64,000 nt of DNA from the NCBI GenBank assembly GCA_934045905.1, contig OW203767.1, positions 11,597,073 through 11,661,072 on the forward strand. The letters run 5' to 3'. The stretch is from Leuctra nigra (Eukaryota > Arthropoda > Insecta > Plecoptera > Leuctridae). The notes below the pieces were generated by a model. That model searched no databases and was not told the DNA's origin. It saw only the letters and a program-made list of their open reading frames with translations. Positions 31,701 to 45,700 of this stretch are shown in pieces. The translations under genes were made by a program, and so were the position numbers. Position 1 is the first letter of the stretch, and every line of letters begins with the position of its first letter.

Positions 31701-33480
31701 ACAACATATAATAATATAATATTTTATTGTAAGTAATTTATTATTTTATACTAATTAATTATATTGTTAAAAATTTAATTATTAAATATTAAAAATATTA
31801 TGAACTATTTAACTATAAGAAACAAATAAACACCTACATCAGGAGAATAATTATTTCACAAAATGAAACAAAATGGTGAAAAGTCTAAAACATGCTAAAA
31901 CACTAGTTTTCAGATAAGAAGACATTAGTAATGCGATACTGAATATACATCTTCTTTCAACTCGTATTGAAGAGTGCTGCAAATCCTTGACCTCCGCTTG
32001 GCCCCATGACGCAACTCGTCCTGACAGATTTAATTGTTACCTGCGAGATCTGTCATTACCGGGTTCGACTCCAGCGACGTGTTCGTGGAACTTCGTCCTT
32101 CATGCATATTATTACAAGCATTACGTTTCAATCCACAATCACGTTCTCAACATCGGATCGACAGACGCGATTCACTCCGCCAAAATGTCTCGCTATTTTC
32201 TACTTAGTTTTATTTGAATTTCAACCTGTGCGGGCGGCGAAGAAAAATAAAGCCTCAATTACATGGATTGCTTTTTGAATCAAGACACAAGTTCTAGTCT
32301 TGAGACGAACTTTTAACTATAACATGAAATAGGTAAGAATATGCAATCCTGATTTATAGACTGTATAAGTTAATTGAATAATAGATACTCGTTACCTCTG
32401 GCGACGCACAACTTTGTTTCTAAATTACCTAATGAATGTATTTAAATTAATAAAGTCATAATAAAATTGGAATATTATGAGATGTAATAAAATAAAGTTT
32501 GTAACTCTTCCAAAGAAAGAGTAAACCAATATTCAATGAATAACTCTTTAGGAAATTATTTGTTCACTCTTTATCTTCTGCAATTCGTGTTAGTTTTCAA
32601 ATTGATATATGCTGCTTTTATTGATCTGGGTGGTGATTCCTGTACGCATTTTCACTCTCTTATCGTACATTTTAAGACGGTAGCAACCATTGTTAAGGAC
32701 GTTTGCATTGGAGTAAACAAAATTTACAATACGATAGCTAGCTTAAGAGACTAAAAATGTACAGGAATGACACCTCTGGAAGCTTCTAAAACATTGATTT
32801 GTGTAATTCTGGCTTTAAAGCGGTAGGTAATCATCTGGCAGATGGTGAGATAAATACAGATCCATAGAATAATGTTGACGTGTTTCTGTCAAGTTGTGGT
32901 TTGAATTGCATTAAACATGCAATTAAAGATAAGTAAGTCAGGTGAATGACTCTTAATCATAAAACTTAATTATTATATAATTTTATCTACAAATTCTTTG
33001 ATATAATAATTTTTATTGAAGGTAGAAAGTAAAATAGCTAATATGAAAGCCAATTGGTTTGGTACAGTAGCTTCTAATAATTTTTTATTCGTATGATCAT
33101 TAATGCCTAAAGAAATCAAACCATCAACCCAAACTATTTTGAACATATTTTAAAACACGTGGTACAAACAGGTGCTAAGAGCAAAGAAATTGACAGAGTA
33201 TATATTTTATTTCATCACAATCCTGGCGGTCTACGATTTTTTGTGAGAAAAAAATATACAAATATGTTTCATTACCACCTAATTTCTTATTTATACCACT
33301 CTAAATTATATGTTGTGAGCACTAATTGCGGCAAAGAAAGGTGTGAGACGCAAGAAAGCAAGTCAGCAACCTAGCAGAGGCTATTGGACCCTAGAGAGGG
33401 CCCGGGGCCCAACATTTACGATCAACCCAAAAAAATAGTCTAAAAGAAAACTAGGAAGAGTTACTTCGGAATGTCAATAT
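31701..33480. other. AT-rich non-coding DNA
   Basis: Short frames at about 32000-32280 and 32536-32754 have no recognisable domain or exon signals. Otherwise I see nothing. Confidence 0.5.
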
Positions 33481-33544
33481 CCTTATTTGTTGACTCTATT
33501 TGCCACCTGATGGAATGACATTGTATTATTTAGTGATATGTTTG

Positions 33545-33600
33545 CATCCACCGGGATTCGAGCCCCCGTCTTTTGGAATTGAGGCAGGCTATCAATGAGA
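33545..33600 (-). repeat. tRNA-like/SINE-like fragment with a B box
   Basis: On the minus strand GGCTCGAATCC (33554-33564) matches the Pol III B-box consensus GGTTCRANNCC closely. A convincing A box and cloverleaf are missing, so it is probably a tRNA-derived repeat relic. Confidence 0.3.
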
Positions 33601-34249
33601 ATCTGCAAATATATTATTGGTGTTAAGTTTAATTTGTTTAAGAGGGTCATGCCATCCGAAGTACCGTAGTGAGATGTCAAATAAAAAAACTACATAAACG
33701 ATTTTTGTATTGTAAGCAAAAATAAAGATAAATTGAAATTGAAATTATTTTTTTATCTTTTAAAATTTACTACCTAACACTCGTATTGTTATTTATATGA
33801 TGTATTGTCTTCTTGCAACAATTGTAACTGGAAACGCAGATTTTATGTCTGTGTGACATGTGATTATTCATTGAATAACATAATGGTTTTGTCTTATGGA
33901 ATTTTACATTTATTTTTACAGATATTGTGACATTTTAGATATCGTTTGACGAATATGCTGTGATTTTCTTCGGTTTCTTCGTATTTTACCACTGATCTGA
34001 AAATCCTCATCTGATTTCATCAATTAATTGTGATTAAGTTTTCGTTGTTTTTCCATTTTATTTAATAGAATGAAGTTAACTTTTAAGAAAAATTCAATAA
34101 ATTACTCTAGAAATCAAAGTATATTATATTTCCTCCTGAAAATGGTTGAAGGATCTTCGCGTTGACGTTGATGGAACAATCGTCCTGCACTGCAGAGAAT
34201 GCAGTCAACAACCCACGTGACCTGGCATCGAGCAATGCATCTGCATAAT

Positions 34250-34316
34250 AAACTCATGACTCAACCCGGACTTGAACCTGGGTCTCCGGAACCTCGCTGA
34301 CCTCTCAGATGTTCAC
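34250..34316 (-). repeat. tRNA-like/SINE-like fragment with a consensus B box
   Basis: GGTTCAAGTCC on the minus strand (34268-34278) is a perfect Pol III B box in a T-arm-like context. The rest of the cloverleaf is degraded. Confidence 0.35.
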
Positions 34317-36614
34317 TCGGAAGGTGCATAGTTTCCAGTCCACGTCATTGCAAATCTAAAATCAATCGGATCTCGTATGTTTTGTACAGGGCGGATTAAA
34401 CTGTTTGGCACGTCTAGGCTTATTCACATAAGGCCCCCCCCCCCCCTCCCAAAAAAGGAAACAATTGCACCCTGTCTATTTCACTGAACGACGCTGTTAC
34501 AGAAACCTTCTTAATTGGGATGTCTAACCCGCGAGAATGAAGCAGTTAGACGCCCCGCAGGGCTTTTTTTAGAATTTATACACTTTTTGATTGAACCCTG
34601 GCGAGGAAATAGCGTATTTTTATATCTAAATCATTGCAATATACCTCAAGTGACCTAAGAACCTTTACCTTTTGCGTGGGGGGGAATGCCACCCCAATTC
34701 TATTAAAAATACTACAGTAATTATTGTCTTGACACAAGTTATACCACATCTTCATAATACTTCGTGTTGATAGTTTGTTTATGATTTCATATTTTTGTAT
34801 CATAGTTTGGCATTTATTTGACGCCGCGGCGCCCCCTGGAAGATGGGGCCCCTGGTTTTGTATCTCGACACAAGATCAAGATATGCAACAGGGTGAGATT
34901 ATGTAACTTATGTTCAATGTCACAATACGGTCAATCAATGTAATTCACATTCTTCTTCTCGGGTGGGATGAGAAGATGTCACGCGAGAACAAGAGTTGTC
35001 ATTTGCGGTGTGATCCTATCCCATGACAACTAGTGAAAACAGTAATAAAATCCTGACTCAAATTGAAGAATATGATTTTTTTTAAATATGTTATCATTTA
35101 TTATTCCAGATATTGCTTATGACCTCATCTTGATTTAAAATAAAATAAAAAAAACGTGTAATTCAGGTATAGTAAATTATAGTTTCAATTATCAATCTTA
35201 ATTTTTTATTGATTTATTTTTATTGATTTAAAATTAATATTAAAAATCAGTTAATCATAATTAACGTTGTGATTCATAGAAAGAAAACAGTGATAGATAA
35301 AAGGTAATCCATTCTGAATCATTTCTGTCTTTTTTGTTTCACTATTCTCATATCATAAAAATAGTTGATCAGGAATGGTGCTTAGCAAAACTTCTATCGA
35401 CACATAAATGTTAATTTATTTTCCGATGAAGTAATTAATTAATCCTTACAAAACTGTGACCTCTAATATAAAAAAAAACTCTTTAACTATTTGTATGTAA
35501 CACATTTGGCTTATTACGCCACTAAAACCGCGACAAGACCGCATTCCTGCGTGTAGAGATGAAAGCAAACAAGTTTTCACGTAGAGGATGCCAAATTGAC
35601 CTTTGACCTCGTCACTTGCGTCACCTATTGTTGTCATGAAGTTACCTTGATTAGTGAGTCTGTTGGCGACACAGTGGCCCGAAGATTGACCTTAGCATCA
35701 GGTGAGGTATGTTCATGCATTAGCCTCTTTTTCGCTCAGCATTCATTGTTTGTATCGCCAAAATACACCTTTGAGGGACACTTACCTACATTCCATACAT
35801 ATATTGCAGTCAAGTAGTTGAGCTGCTTTATCGGCTGTTGCGAATGAAGTTCTGTGATATGACACAAGATGTCGCTAGTAGTTTGTTCGTCTAATTTTTC
35901 TTGAACCTGGCACCTCCACGAGGAAATTGAACATGTTGAATGCATCCCGCTTTACAGACGTGCTGCACGAGTTGCATACATCCCAGGCGAAGTTATTTTT
36001 CATCTATCGTTTATCATAGAGTCGGGTCTAAATCCATGATTTAATGAATGATATTGAAAGAATTCCAAAGCAATAACTAAAAGGCACTTCGACACTTAAT
36101 TAAATACAAATTAAGAACGATATACAAATGTAATGAAAGTAAACAGACCAATCCAGAAGTTTTCTCAGTGGAAAGTCTCTGAAAAGTTTCGCAAACGGTT
36201 TTTTGTCACGGTTTATTGATTTTGTAAAAATCAATAAAAAATAGAAAATTAGCCCGTATTTAAAGTTTTTACAAATCTGAAATTTCTGGATTGTTCTGCT
36301 GTTAAAACAGATTCCAGACAACAAATTATTATCAGGGAATGTTAGATTTTGAACACAATTGCTAGTGCAGGAAGGACACAGCAAAAACTGAGTTATCTTG
36401 TATCGGCATATTTAATTCAATAAATGTTTAATTTATTTGTTATCCTTTATTTTTGTTCTATTTCTTCACGCGTCGGCTGTTAGATGGCGTTACGTGTGCC
36501 GCGGCTGGAGCAGTCATACATAAAGTAGTTCCTCCACTTCCCACCGCCTGCTAGACGCGTTCTGCGCGCGCCGCTTGGAGTAAAAGGTGCACTTGATAAA
36601 AGTAGTCCCATTGC
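34317..36614. other. AT-rich non-coding DNA
   Basis: It contains a C-run at about 34434-34449 and low-complexity TTTATTGATT repeats near 35205-35230. A GC-rich patch at 36470-36600 has no clear frame. No gene seen. Confidence 0.5.
35597..35609. promoter_or_regulatory. Perfect DR1 nuclear-receptor-type site
   Basis: TGACCT-T-TGACCT is the complement of AGGTCA-A-AGGTCA, the consensus DR1 for HNF4- or RXR/USP-type receptors. Whether it is used is unknown and no gene is adjacent. Confidence 0.3.
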
Positions 36615-36893
36615 TTGTCGTCGTTTGCGGCTTGTTCTTGTGAATTAAAAGAGGTCATTGATGAAGTGAAGGTTGATTCTTTGAAAGACAATAAAAAGAA
36701 GAGTAAACTATCTCAGATAATCGCTGCGAAAAGGCGGCAATCAACTTCAAACAACTTCTACAAGACGTGTTCTATCTTTCTTCGATCTAAGAATCGAACG
36801 TTTACAAGCAAAAGCAATGAACAAAATACCTTTCGAAAAGTCGTTGAACAATCGACGCGTATAACTCGTATTACAATGAGTATTCTCGTTTAA
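36615..36893 (+). other. Small Lys/Ser-rich open frame, unknown
   Basis: A 92-codon frame follows a GC-richer patch. It is basic, with strings such as DNKKKSKLSQIIAAKRR, and has no family I recognise. It could be an exon or a transposon fragment; a chance frame is equally likely. Confidence 0.2.
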
Positions 36894-37953
36894 AAGTCAT
36901 AAAATTTATTGAAACTAAGTTCATCCTGAGAGAATTCTTTAGTTAACTAAATAGGTACATAACTGAGAAATTCCCAATGCACGGAATTTGTAAATTGTAT
37001 TACATTGTTTCTGTACCTCAGAGGTAGAAGGCCTGATGTCAATTTTCTCGATTTTTTAAGAGTCATTCTTACAATGACTCGTATCACCATTAAAAATGTG
37101 CTTGAATGAATGAATGCAGATTTACTTTTTTTTTACCTCTTCCTATTCCCCAGTACCTATCATGTAAATGGACATCGGGCCTGTTACCAGTGAGGATTTT
37201 AACTCCTGATTTCTTAGTCCATGTTCAGATGAATTGTGTGTAATCGATTTGTTCATTCGTTCAATCATACAAAAACACACTCACACAGAGAAGAGTGATT
37301 TTAAAGTTTCTCCAGAGTGGGTATACACTCAAAATATTATAACGACATCATTTTGCCATCAAACTTGGTAAATAAGAGCACACAAATTGTTATCATCTTG
37401 CTTCCTCCGCATATGCATGCTATTATAAGTAAAATTAATTATTAATGTAAAATATTTCAGTTACATGTGGAATCAATATCAGTGTATAGGTAAGAAAATA
37501 GAAATTGAGGGTTGATATTATTCTGTAAATGCATTTTCATAATTCAAGATGGCAGTGCTGTTTATTTGACACAATAAAATGTCTCAGTTCATATCAGAAA
37601 TAGCGATGTATATCTGTTTAGATAACATCTGCGATTTTCCCCATGATTTTTCAATCTCGTTTATCCACTGCGAAAAGTAATTAAGTCTGTTAATTAACCC
37701 AGATTGACTCTAATTAACTGCATTGCTGAAGTGTTGGTTTTGCTGAAGACTATTGCAGTTGAGTTGGAGCCATTGGGACATCGGACTGCACTCCGAATAT
37801 TGTCATAAAATGTCTTCGTAAGAGAATGGGGGTTAATATGGCAAAAAATTGGTGATGAAACATATTTGGCATTAGATTACTTAATAACTTGATCTCAACT
37901 TAGTCATAACTTTCTGTATTAAAATTGAAATGTGTAGGTAAATTAGTTGTATG
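36894..37953. other. AT-rich non-coding DNA
   Basis: Nothing recognised. Confidence 0.5.
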
Positions 37954-38043
37954 GTCGGTGACAGGTAAAGATGAACCCGCTTTTAGCATGGGCCGCCCTA
38001 TACCTGGCAATGCTAAGCGGGTTCATCTTTGCTTGTCACCGAC
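37954..38043. repeat. Compact hairpin, about 33-bp arms
   Basis: GTCGGTGACAGGTAAAGATG... at 37954-37989 is the inverse of 38011-38043, with a 2-base indel near the loop and a few changes. The loop is about 21 nt. It is either a tiny MITE or a structured-RNA candidate. Confidence 0.65.
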
Positions 38044-40599
38044 TCTAGTCATGAGTCATGACATGTCATCACTCATGTCATTCAGTTATCAATATTTTTG
38101 CTCTCGAAGAGTTGCTGATGGAATCAATTCTTTGATATTCCAATACCAATTCCCAGCCACGATGTTCAGAATCAGATTATAAAACGACTTCGTTCATAAA
38201 ATATTTCCATTTGATCTATCTTGCTCTGAGATCTTCCGACATCCACAATAAGTGTTGTGAGTTTAATTGTCCTTCTTTCAGATCAGTTCTGTCACTCGTA
38301 CTTGACGCAAATCACAGTCATCACGCTTCGACTACAAAGTTAGATATTATTCACGTACAATTGAAAGTTTTATTAACACGTTTCAGGAGAACTTTGATAC
38401 CTTCGTACTTCGATGAGGGTGATCGATTACACGATATGGGAATATAAACACAATGTTAGAAACCATTAGGTACAAGCTCACTGAAGCTGAATTAACTAAT
38501 ATGCCAAATGATACTTTTTTATTGTTTGGTAAACATTCTTGGAACTTAGATATGCACGATCACAATTTGATTGTGTAATTCGTATTCTAAATTATCAAAA
38601 TATTTACACACTTAAGTGTCTAAATTAATTTTCTGACTTGAATCCAATAATTGAGATAAAACTAGAATAAAACAATTATTGCGAAACATGACGCTCACAG
38701 GTTTCATATTTGCATCATGTTTCCCGCCCCAGACAAGATCATAATGTATAATCTACAAAGTCTGTACTTACTGAAACTAGCTGCAATGCAAGTACCTACA
38801 TACATCAATGCCCTCCAGCGAATCCCGACTCAACAATTTGTAAAATTTCATTTCAAAATCTAAACGCGAAATGACCAGATGTAACACTTGCGTGCTCTGT
38901 GAAGTCACTCTACTATTACATGGTCAGTTTTGGTGCAAGTCTCAATCTTGACTCCATATAAGGACCACTCGCACATATAAGAGACCGACGAATTAAGCAA
39001 CCCATTGTCTTAGCACTCGTTCCAAAACGAACGATCAGATTGACTAGAGTTTGATCACTTCAATCAAAACGAAATTCATGATAAATTACTGTTATGTAAA
39101 ACATGAGATAAAGATTTGTGAAATGATCCTTTCTAGAAGCTAAATTTAGAATTTGGCATAATCCAAGTCATGTTTCCTATACGAAGCTCTTGCTGTTTAG
39201 AATTTTAAGTTTTTAAAGATTTGGAAGCGATGTTGCAGTCTGGCATCCTATCGGAAGGATGAATAACCTTATTTATTCATTTATTAATTTATTATTTACA
39301 AATACAAAATCACACATATAGGGTATTTCTGACAGCTGGAATAGTCACAAGTTAGGAATGTTTCCAAATGTTATTTAATTAATTGAATTGTTTAAAATTT
39401 TAAATATTATGTCTATTGTCTATTGTCTATTGTATATGTCTATGTCTAATATTATGTCTATTGAAAGATATTAAAAGTTGCGTGAATACATTTTACCTTC
39501 ATCTTATTAAAAAATCGCTCGCACATTTTTTTGTACACACGATTTCATTTTGTAGATCGACATTTTTAGCAGGAGGAAGAAATGTGTTGAAAAGAATAAA
39601 AATAGGTTACAAATAAGAGAAGACATGACAATAAAATTAGTTTAATTATAGCAGAATATTGTCCGAAATGTTAATTATACAATGGGCAATAAGGAAACGA
39701 AATAATTATGTCACATATTATAATAATACAACACGACGACGTTGCTTCCCACAACTTAAACACCCAGTAAAACACCACACATTACCAACTTGTAACACAA
39801 AGTAGAGGTCAGTTGTAGGTGTATTACCTCATTCCATCGAATCTTCCTACACTGAGTCATCCCAGAGTTGACCTCCATGTAAAAAGCAACATTTACACCG
39901 TCTCAATGACAATGGAGCAGACATAGACCCTGAATCAAACAACCATGTTCGTCACCTTTTTGATGAGACCAACTTTAAAGCGGTTATGTAAATGAGTTTT
40001 GGATGACACATCATTTGTTGTTGGATCTTCTTTGTACTTGGATGTCACCCACGCAATGTGTAAGAGCAATATGGTCTTGTGTAAGAAAGGTAAAGAATAA
40101 TAAATGATGTTGTGCTAACATGTGATGAAACACTTGATTACAAGGTGTTTGGTTAATTCAACGTAAAGATTGACGAATTTGGGAGAGAGCTTTTTCAAGT
40201 GCAATTAACAGAAACATCTTGAACTGCATTATTCTTTGTACGAGTATTTCGACAAACAAAAGATGCTCAATTTGGAACTTTTACAAGACCATAATAGTTA
40301 ATTCATTCCAATATTACAATCAATTGTCAAGTGTCTAAAAAAGTCACACACCTAGGCTGGATTAGTACAAACGATAGGCCACAACCTCCCACAAACCTAA
40401 TTACGAAGGGAATATGACCCTTCACATCCTTTTAGCGAGTTCCGGAAACAACTATTTTTAAACATATTTATTAACGGCTTTACATGCCACACCACCACAC
40501 TTGTAGCTGTTTAATACTGAAGATGCGATATCACTCACAGAGGTCACTGGAGTAGCAGAAAAGGTTCTTAATTTTTGAGTTGCGTGAGGATGCAGTTTT
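38044..40599. other. AT-rich non-coding DNA
   Basis: A TGTCTAT microsatellite lies at about 39411-39471. No gene seen. Confidence 0.5.
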
Positions 40600-40775
40600 T
40601 GTCAAGGTTCGAGGTCCTTGGCTCGAGGCAATGGTATCAGGTAGGTTATCCTGATTGTGGGTTACCATGAATACACATGAAAGCAAGTGCTGGGACAGAT
40701 CCAATAAGGCCACGACCGCCTCCTTCTCAACATTATACGACCATGATTCTCATAATCATTCTAATTGTCATAAAC
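40600..40775 (+). repeat. SINE-like repeat, copy 2
   Basis: It contains AAGCAAGTGCTGGGACAG and AATAAGGCCACGACCGCCTC, preceded by TGTGGGTTACCATGAATACA, in the same order as the other copies. The 3' part is truncated or diverged after about 40770. Confidence 0.55.
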
Positions 40776-42449
40776 CGGCCATTGTCCTTTATGTGACACC
40801 GTACTTTTTAACGGATCTTTGATGCTAAGCCACAAGTCTACCATTTTGTCCTCCTACGTTCATTTCCAAATAACGTGATATGTAATTCCCACCAATTTGT
40901 TAAGTGCTCAAAGCACGTCTTAACTTTACATATTACCGCCAACACACAGGAAAGAAACAGATATGTCCACAAACAAGTAAAATGAAATTAATAATTTCTC
41001 CCCTTCAGGTAAAATAGTGCAACTTGATTCAATATATTTCCCATCTCAGCAGCATACTTGTTTGAAAACAAGAGCTGCATAATCAAGTGTCTGCATTGCT
41101 CACACTATAAGTTAGAACGCTGCAAGTTGCATCGACTTTTCCATCCATCTCGTCGACATCTTGCAAGTTGTCAACTTGTTGCTTCCCAGGCGTACGTAAA
41201 GACCGGGCGCTGAGGTCGTGCAAAGGTCGTACGCAATTCCATACATGGAAACCAGACCCAATACAATCAAGAAGAAAAGAAAAGAAAAATATAATAAAAT
41301 ATCATTCCATATCATATTTTTTTTAATAATGTTTTAGGTCATGGTGAACTAGAGTTCGATGCTCAAGTGAGAATGATTTGAATAACTGATGGTTAAAAGA
41401 CACTTGTTCAGAATTATAAGATAAACTGTTCATTATTACACCCTCAGAAAGCCGCCTTACTAATAACAATAATGATAATTGGAAATGGAGTGGAACAAAA
41501 ATCTGAATAGCTAGTTGCATAATAAACCGTCTGACTGAATTACGGAAATATTTTATAAGTTGATTTGCCTACAGCTATGCGTAAGTTTCTAAATTATCAA
41601 GAAAAATTGGTTTTATTCATAAGAAATATCATCCCTTCTGGCTATCATTGCGTATCGGCTTTCACTAGCAAAGAAATCGAAGTGCACAAGTAATAATGCA
41701 AGTCACAAATTAACGACGCATAGTTTTTCTTTTTTACTATCTTTACACACTTGCTCCTGTTAAAAAGACAGGTTAAAAAGACAGTAACTTCTACCAAGTC
41801 TGCAATAAAGTCGGGAACATTAAATGCAGAAACAGAACTTTATTAAGGTGCAATTAAAGATTATAAAGCATACCATCCGATTATTTTATACTAAATAAGT
41901 GTTGGAAAATGATATTTAATGGACCATGATTCATTATATACACAAGTTACCGTCACATTTTTACTAATCTCGAAAGTATCTACAAGTAGTTTCGAAAAGA
42001 AGTGTGAAAAGGGAATTTGTTACATAGATTTAATTCCCACTTTTACGAGAGTAACATTACTGGACAACATCAAGTCTAGATATAAATTCGCGACTGAGAA
42101 AGATATAATCTAGGACGAATATAGGAGAATCTAGGACAGTAGATTTATATTCCTAGAATAAGGTTCTTCGGGAGTGTCGATGATAAAGAGGAAGGATGAA
42201 AAGCGGGAATTGGCCGGTTGGGAAGGAGGTTTCACGTTCCTCTCGATTGTGTGTAAAACTCAGGTATAAGTGGTGTTTGTCGTGGTGTTTCTTGGTGTTT
42301 CCAAGATATTCACAATATTGAGTAAAATCTCCCCTGACTGGCGGAGGCTGCGTTCCAGAGCGCTCTAAGATCATAAGAACCAGTTCCATGCAATCACGAG
42401 TCTTGTCGAAAACATAGCTCCTGAGTCCTGAGCTCATCCTTGTTACAAG
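40776..42449. other. AT-rich non-coding DNA
   Basis: No domain-bearing frame, RNA or obvious repeat. Confidence 0.5.
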
Positions 42450-42710
42450 AATTCAGGATCCTTCGATAGGTGGTAAGCCATTCAGGATAAGATGGAGGAT
42501 AACCATTCAGGATTCAATTATTGGAAAAAAAATACGGATCCTCCTAAATGCCGAAAACCATTCCGGATCCATTGAGACGGCAGAAAAATTATTCAGGATG
42601 TTTCAAAATGGTGGACACAATTCAGGATCCTTCGAGATAACGGAAAACAATTTTGGAATCGTCGAGATGAAATCGTTCCGCATCTTTTCACATCGGAAAA
42701 CCGTTCCATA
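42450..42710. repeat. Degenerate tandem array, units of about 26-31 bp
   Basis: About nine diverged units start with ATTCAGGAT(CC) and end in a GGAAAACC-type string (for example 42450, 42479, 42504, 42559, 42590, 42619). The spacing drifts, so it is an old minisatellite. Confidence 0.6.
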
Positions 42711-45700
42711 TGATTCCAAATACTTGTATAAAACATTTTCACGAGAAAAAAGTGGGACAATATGACATGATTGTTTAAAATGTATACTGGCTGTTTTTTG
42801 AGTGATAAAATTTGCGTGAAGAGTATAACAACCTGGAAAAGATGAGGTATATTCATGCTCAATAAATGTTATTATTTTATTGGGCAATTACAAACCAGAG
42901 CATTGTGCTGAGAGCAAAATATGTTATTTATTGATCATTCCTTTGCACTCTGCTGTGTTTGTAACTAAAATTGCTGTTTGTCAGAGCCGATGTTTTTCGG
43001 ATTGTGGATTCTTCAGTTGATGTGAAAGCAGAGTTGCTCAAACGAAGACAAACAGGATTTCATAAAAATCTTTTCTAATATAAAATAGGTATATAAAAGG
43101 TCTACACGAATAGAATAGTGGTTTGAAATTAAATCCAACTTCTGGACGACAATTGTGGAGCAGACCTGACCAGGCCTAATGAAAAAGAAGATAGATCCAT
43201 TTTAAGTCATGGTAAAAATGATCTCTCTCCTTATATATGCGTCCCATGTTTACTTGTATCCTTAATATGGACCAATAAAATATTTTATGTGGAATTCTAG
43301 AATGTGACGCAAAGAAGAAATAGTTTGATGTGTTTTCCATGATGTCAATCAGTCATTAGAACCAATTAGATAAGAAATAATATTCGAAGTATGGTGTCTT
43401 GAGAGAGCTACTTTATGAATGACAAGTAAATGCATGAAAACCACGCAGGCACTTAGTGAGGAAGATAGTTCTGTTTAAAACAGAACTGACTTGATGAGTT
43501 CTTTATGTATATGGGGTATGTAGCACGTGAGAAGCTATAAAATGTACATAAAAAGGCTTCATTGCTTGGTGGATTTCTTAGAGTGTAGCTTAAAGGGAAA
43601 TGCTCAACTCTTCAGGTGATATCCTGATTTTGAAGGGAACTTTTCATTACTTTTTTCAAAAGTTAAAAGTTCTGCAATTTTCGAAAGAAAAGTTTTATAA
43701 GACTTTTCACAATTTTCTTAACAAATAAATGTGAAAATATATATTTTTTTTTTCCTAAAACGATGACAAACGTTTCTTATACGTATAAGTATATTTCATT
43801 TAGCATCTGTTCGTTTTATTGGTTCTCTACAGTCGAAAACTTTATAAATGTCCTTTTGCGTTTCTTACCGCAAGTGCAAAATAAATATTAGTGATATTAA
43901 AAACTACTATAACCAACAATAATTAAAGTTCTATTGTGGCTTAAAAATCAATCATCATCGTTTTGAAAACTAAAATCAAATCAATATTTGATTTCGCGAA
44001 GGCTACGTTTGAATAATATTGGTTGTGAACGTGATTGGGAAAATACACTTGATTTCTGTTGCTAGTCAAAGTATCATAATAATAATGAGTCTGGAATCTA
44101 GGTTAACGTGCTATCGGGAAATATTCAGAACTAAGTTTTCACATAATAATAACTCATCAGCTTTGGCTCAGAGAAGGCCGACATACATTTTCACCTTCAT
44201 CATCGGCCGAAATTCCCACGAATTAACATGAATTCATAGGAAGAACTTTACATTCGTAGGAGCAATTTTCAATAACTCATTTGATCTTGAATGCTGATCT
44301 TTTAATTATCATTGTGTTGGTGTTATCTTAAAAAGATTCAAGGCGGTGATGATGAAAGATAATGAATAACTTGACAAAATGTTTGGGATAAATGTGAGAA
44401 ATATTTAGAAAATGTAAAATACACGTCAAGTTCGTCAAGTTCAATTAAGTTTGACATTGAATATATTTTGTTAAATTTAGAAATTACGTAAATTTTTCTG
44501 TAAATTAAGGAATTATCTAATAAAAGCACTTTTCACTTTAAAAAAAAAGAATCTCTTTGCCCATACATTGTATACGTTTGGTTATTGGGTCGAATTAGGA
44601 ACTCTGAATAGGTAATAGTTGTTATACGTCGAAAACGTTGACTTTCAAACTTTTCTTCGGCCGAATAATTTTACATTGATTGTTTGTTTTGACTTTGGAA
44701 CAAAACGCCATTATGAGATGGAAATGAATTTGACTCAAAGTAATCTGATTGGCCGGAAAATAGTCTGATTTATTTTAAATATTCGAGAAACTTTAAAAAA
44801 ATACTGCCTAATTATCAATCATCATATTATATCTATAGTAAAAATGTAAAAATAAATGTAATAATAAACAGAAGAGACCAAGAAGAAGATCAACCCCAAT
44901 GTATTATAATTATCGATCAAAAAATAAAATGTCCACCCTTATTCTCCCCCACAACAAAAAAACACAATTTTACTGTCAAAACCTCAAAACCTGTGTCAAA
45001 ACCTTTGACAGCTGTCAAACTCACATTACAAAGAAACTAACTTGCATAAAATCCTTCCTCTTGATAAAATTCCATTGAAACAATTCAATTCATTCAATCC
45101 TCGCTCGTGTATCATCACACATCACTTGATTGTCGGTAGCAATTGCGAGTATTTAGGTCTCTGTGGCTCGGCTTAACATTGAACCTGGTTGATTCTATAA
45201 AGAAGCAATTATCCAGTAGAGTTCTCAAATAGAATAGAATCGCGAGCGACGTCTGTGGGAACTTGCTTTGTCTTATCTCACAAGATGATAACTCAAGAAC
45301 AATGAGCGGATTGCTGAGCTTGAGAACTTGTAAGTGATTTGTGCAGGGGTGGGTAAAATCAAGCCAAGAGAGACTATAAACAAGGTTGTTGATGATGGCG
45401 AAAAAATATTTATGTGAAATCAATCCATCATAAAATATAAGCAGAACTAAAAATTATGTAATTCTCTTTGCTAGAAAAAATGGTGCCAAAACACACAATG
45501 ATGTTAATTAATACATAATTTTTTTAAATATATTTAATTTTGACACACTGTGCGAAAAGCAACAGTATCTAAGAGCTTAAAGGTCAGTTCCCTCAAAATG
45601 TATCATTGTCCATTGAAGGTATAAAATGTCTAGTTGAAAAAAAAATCTTCTTCTTGACGTTTTTGGAGGTAGATATTATTTTAAATACAAAATCCTGCAA

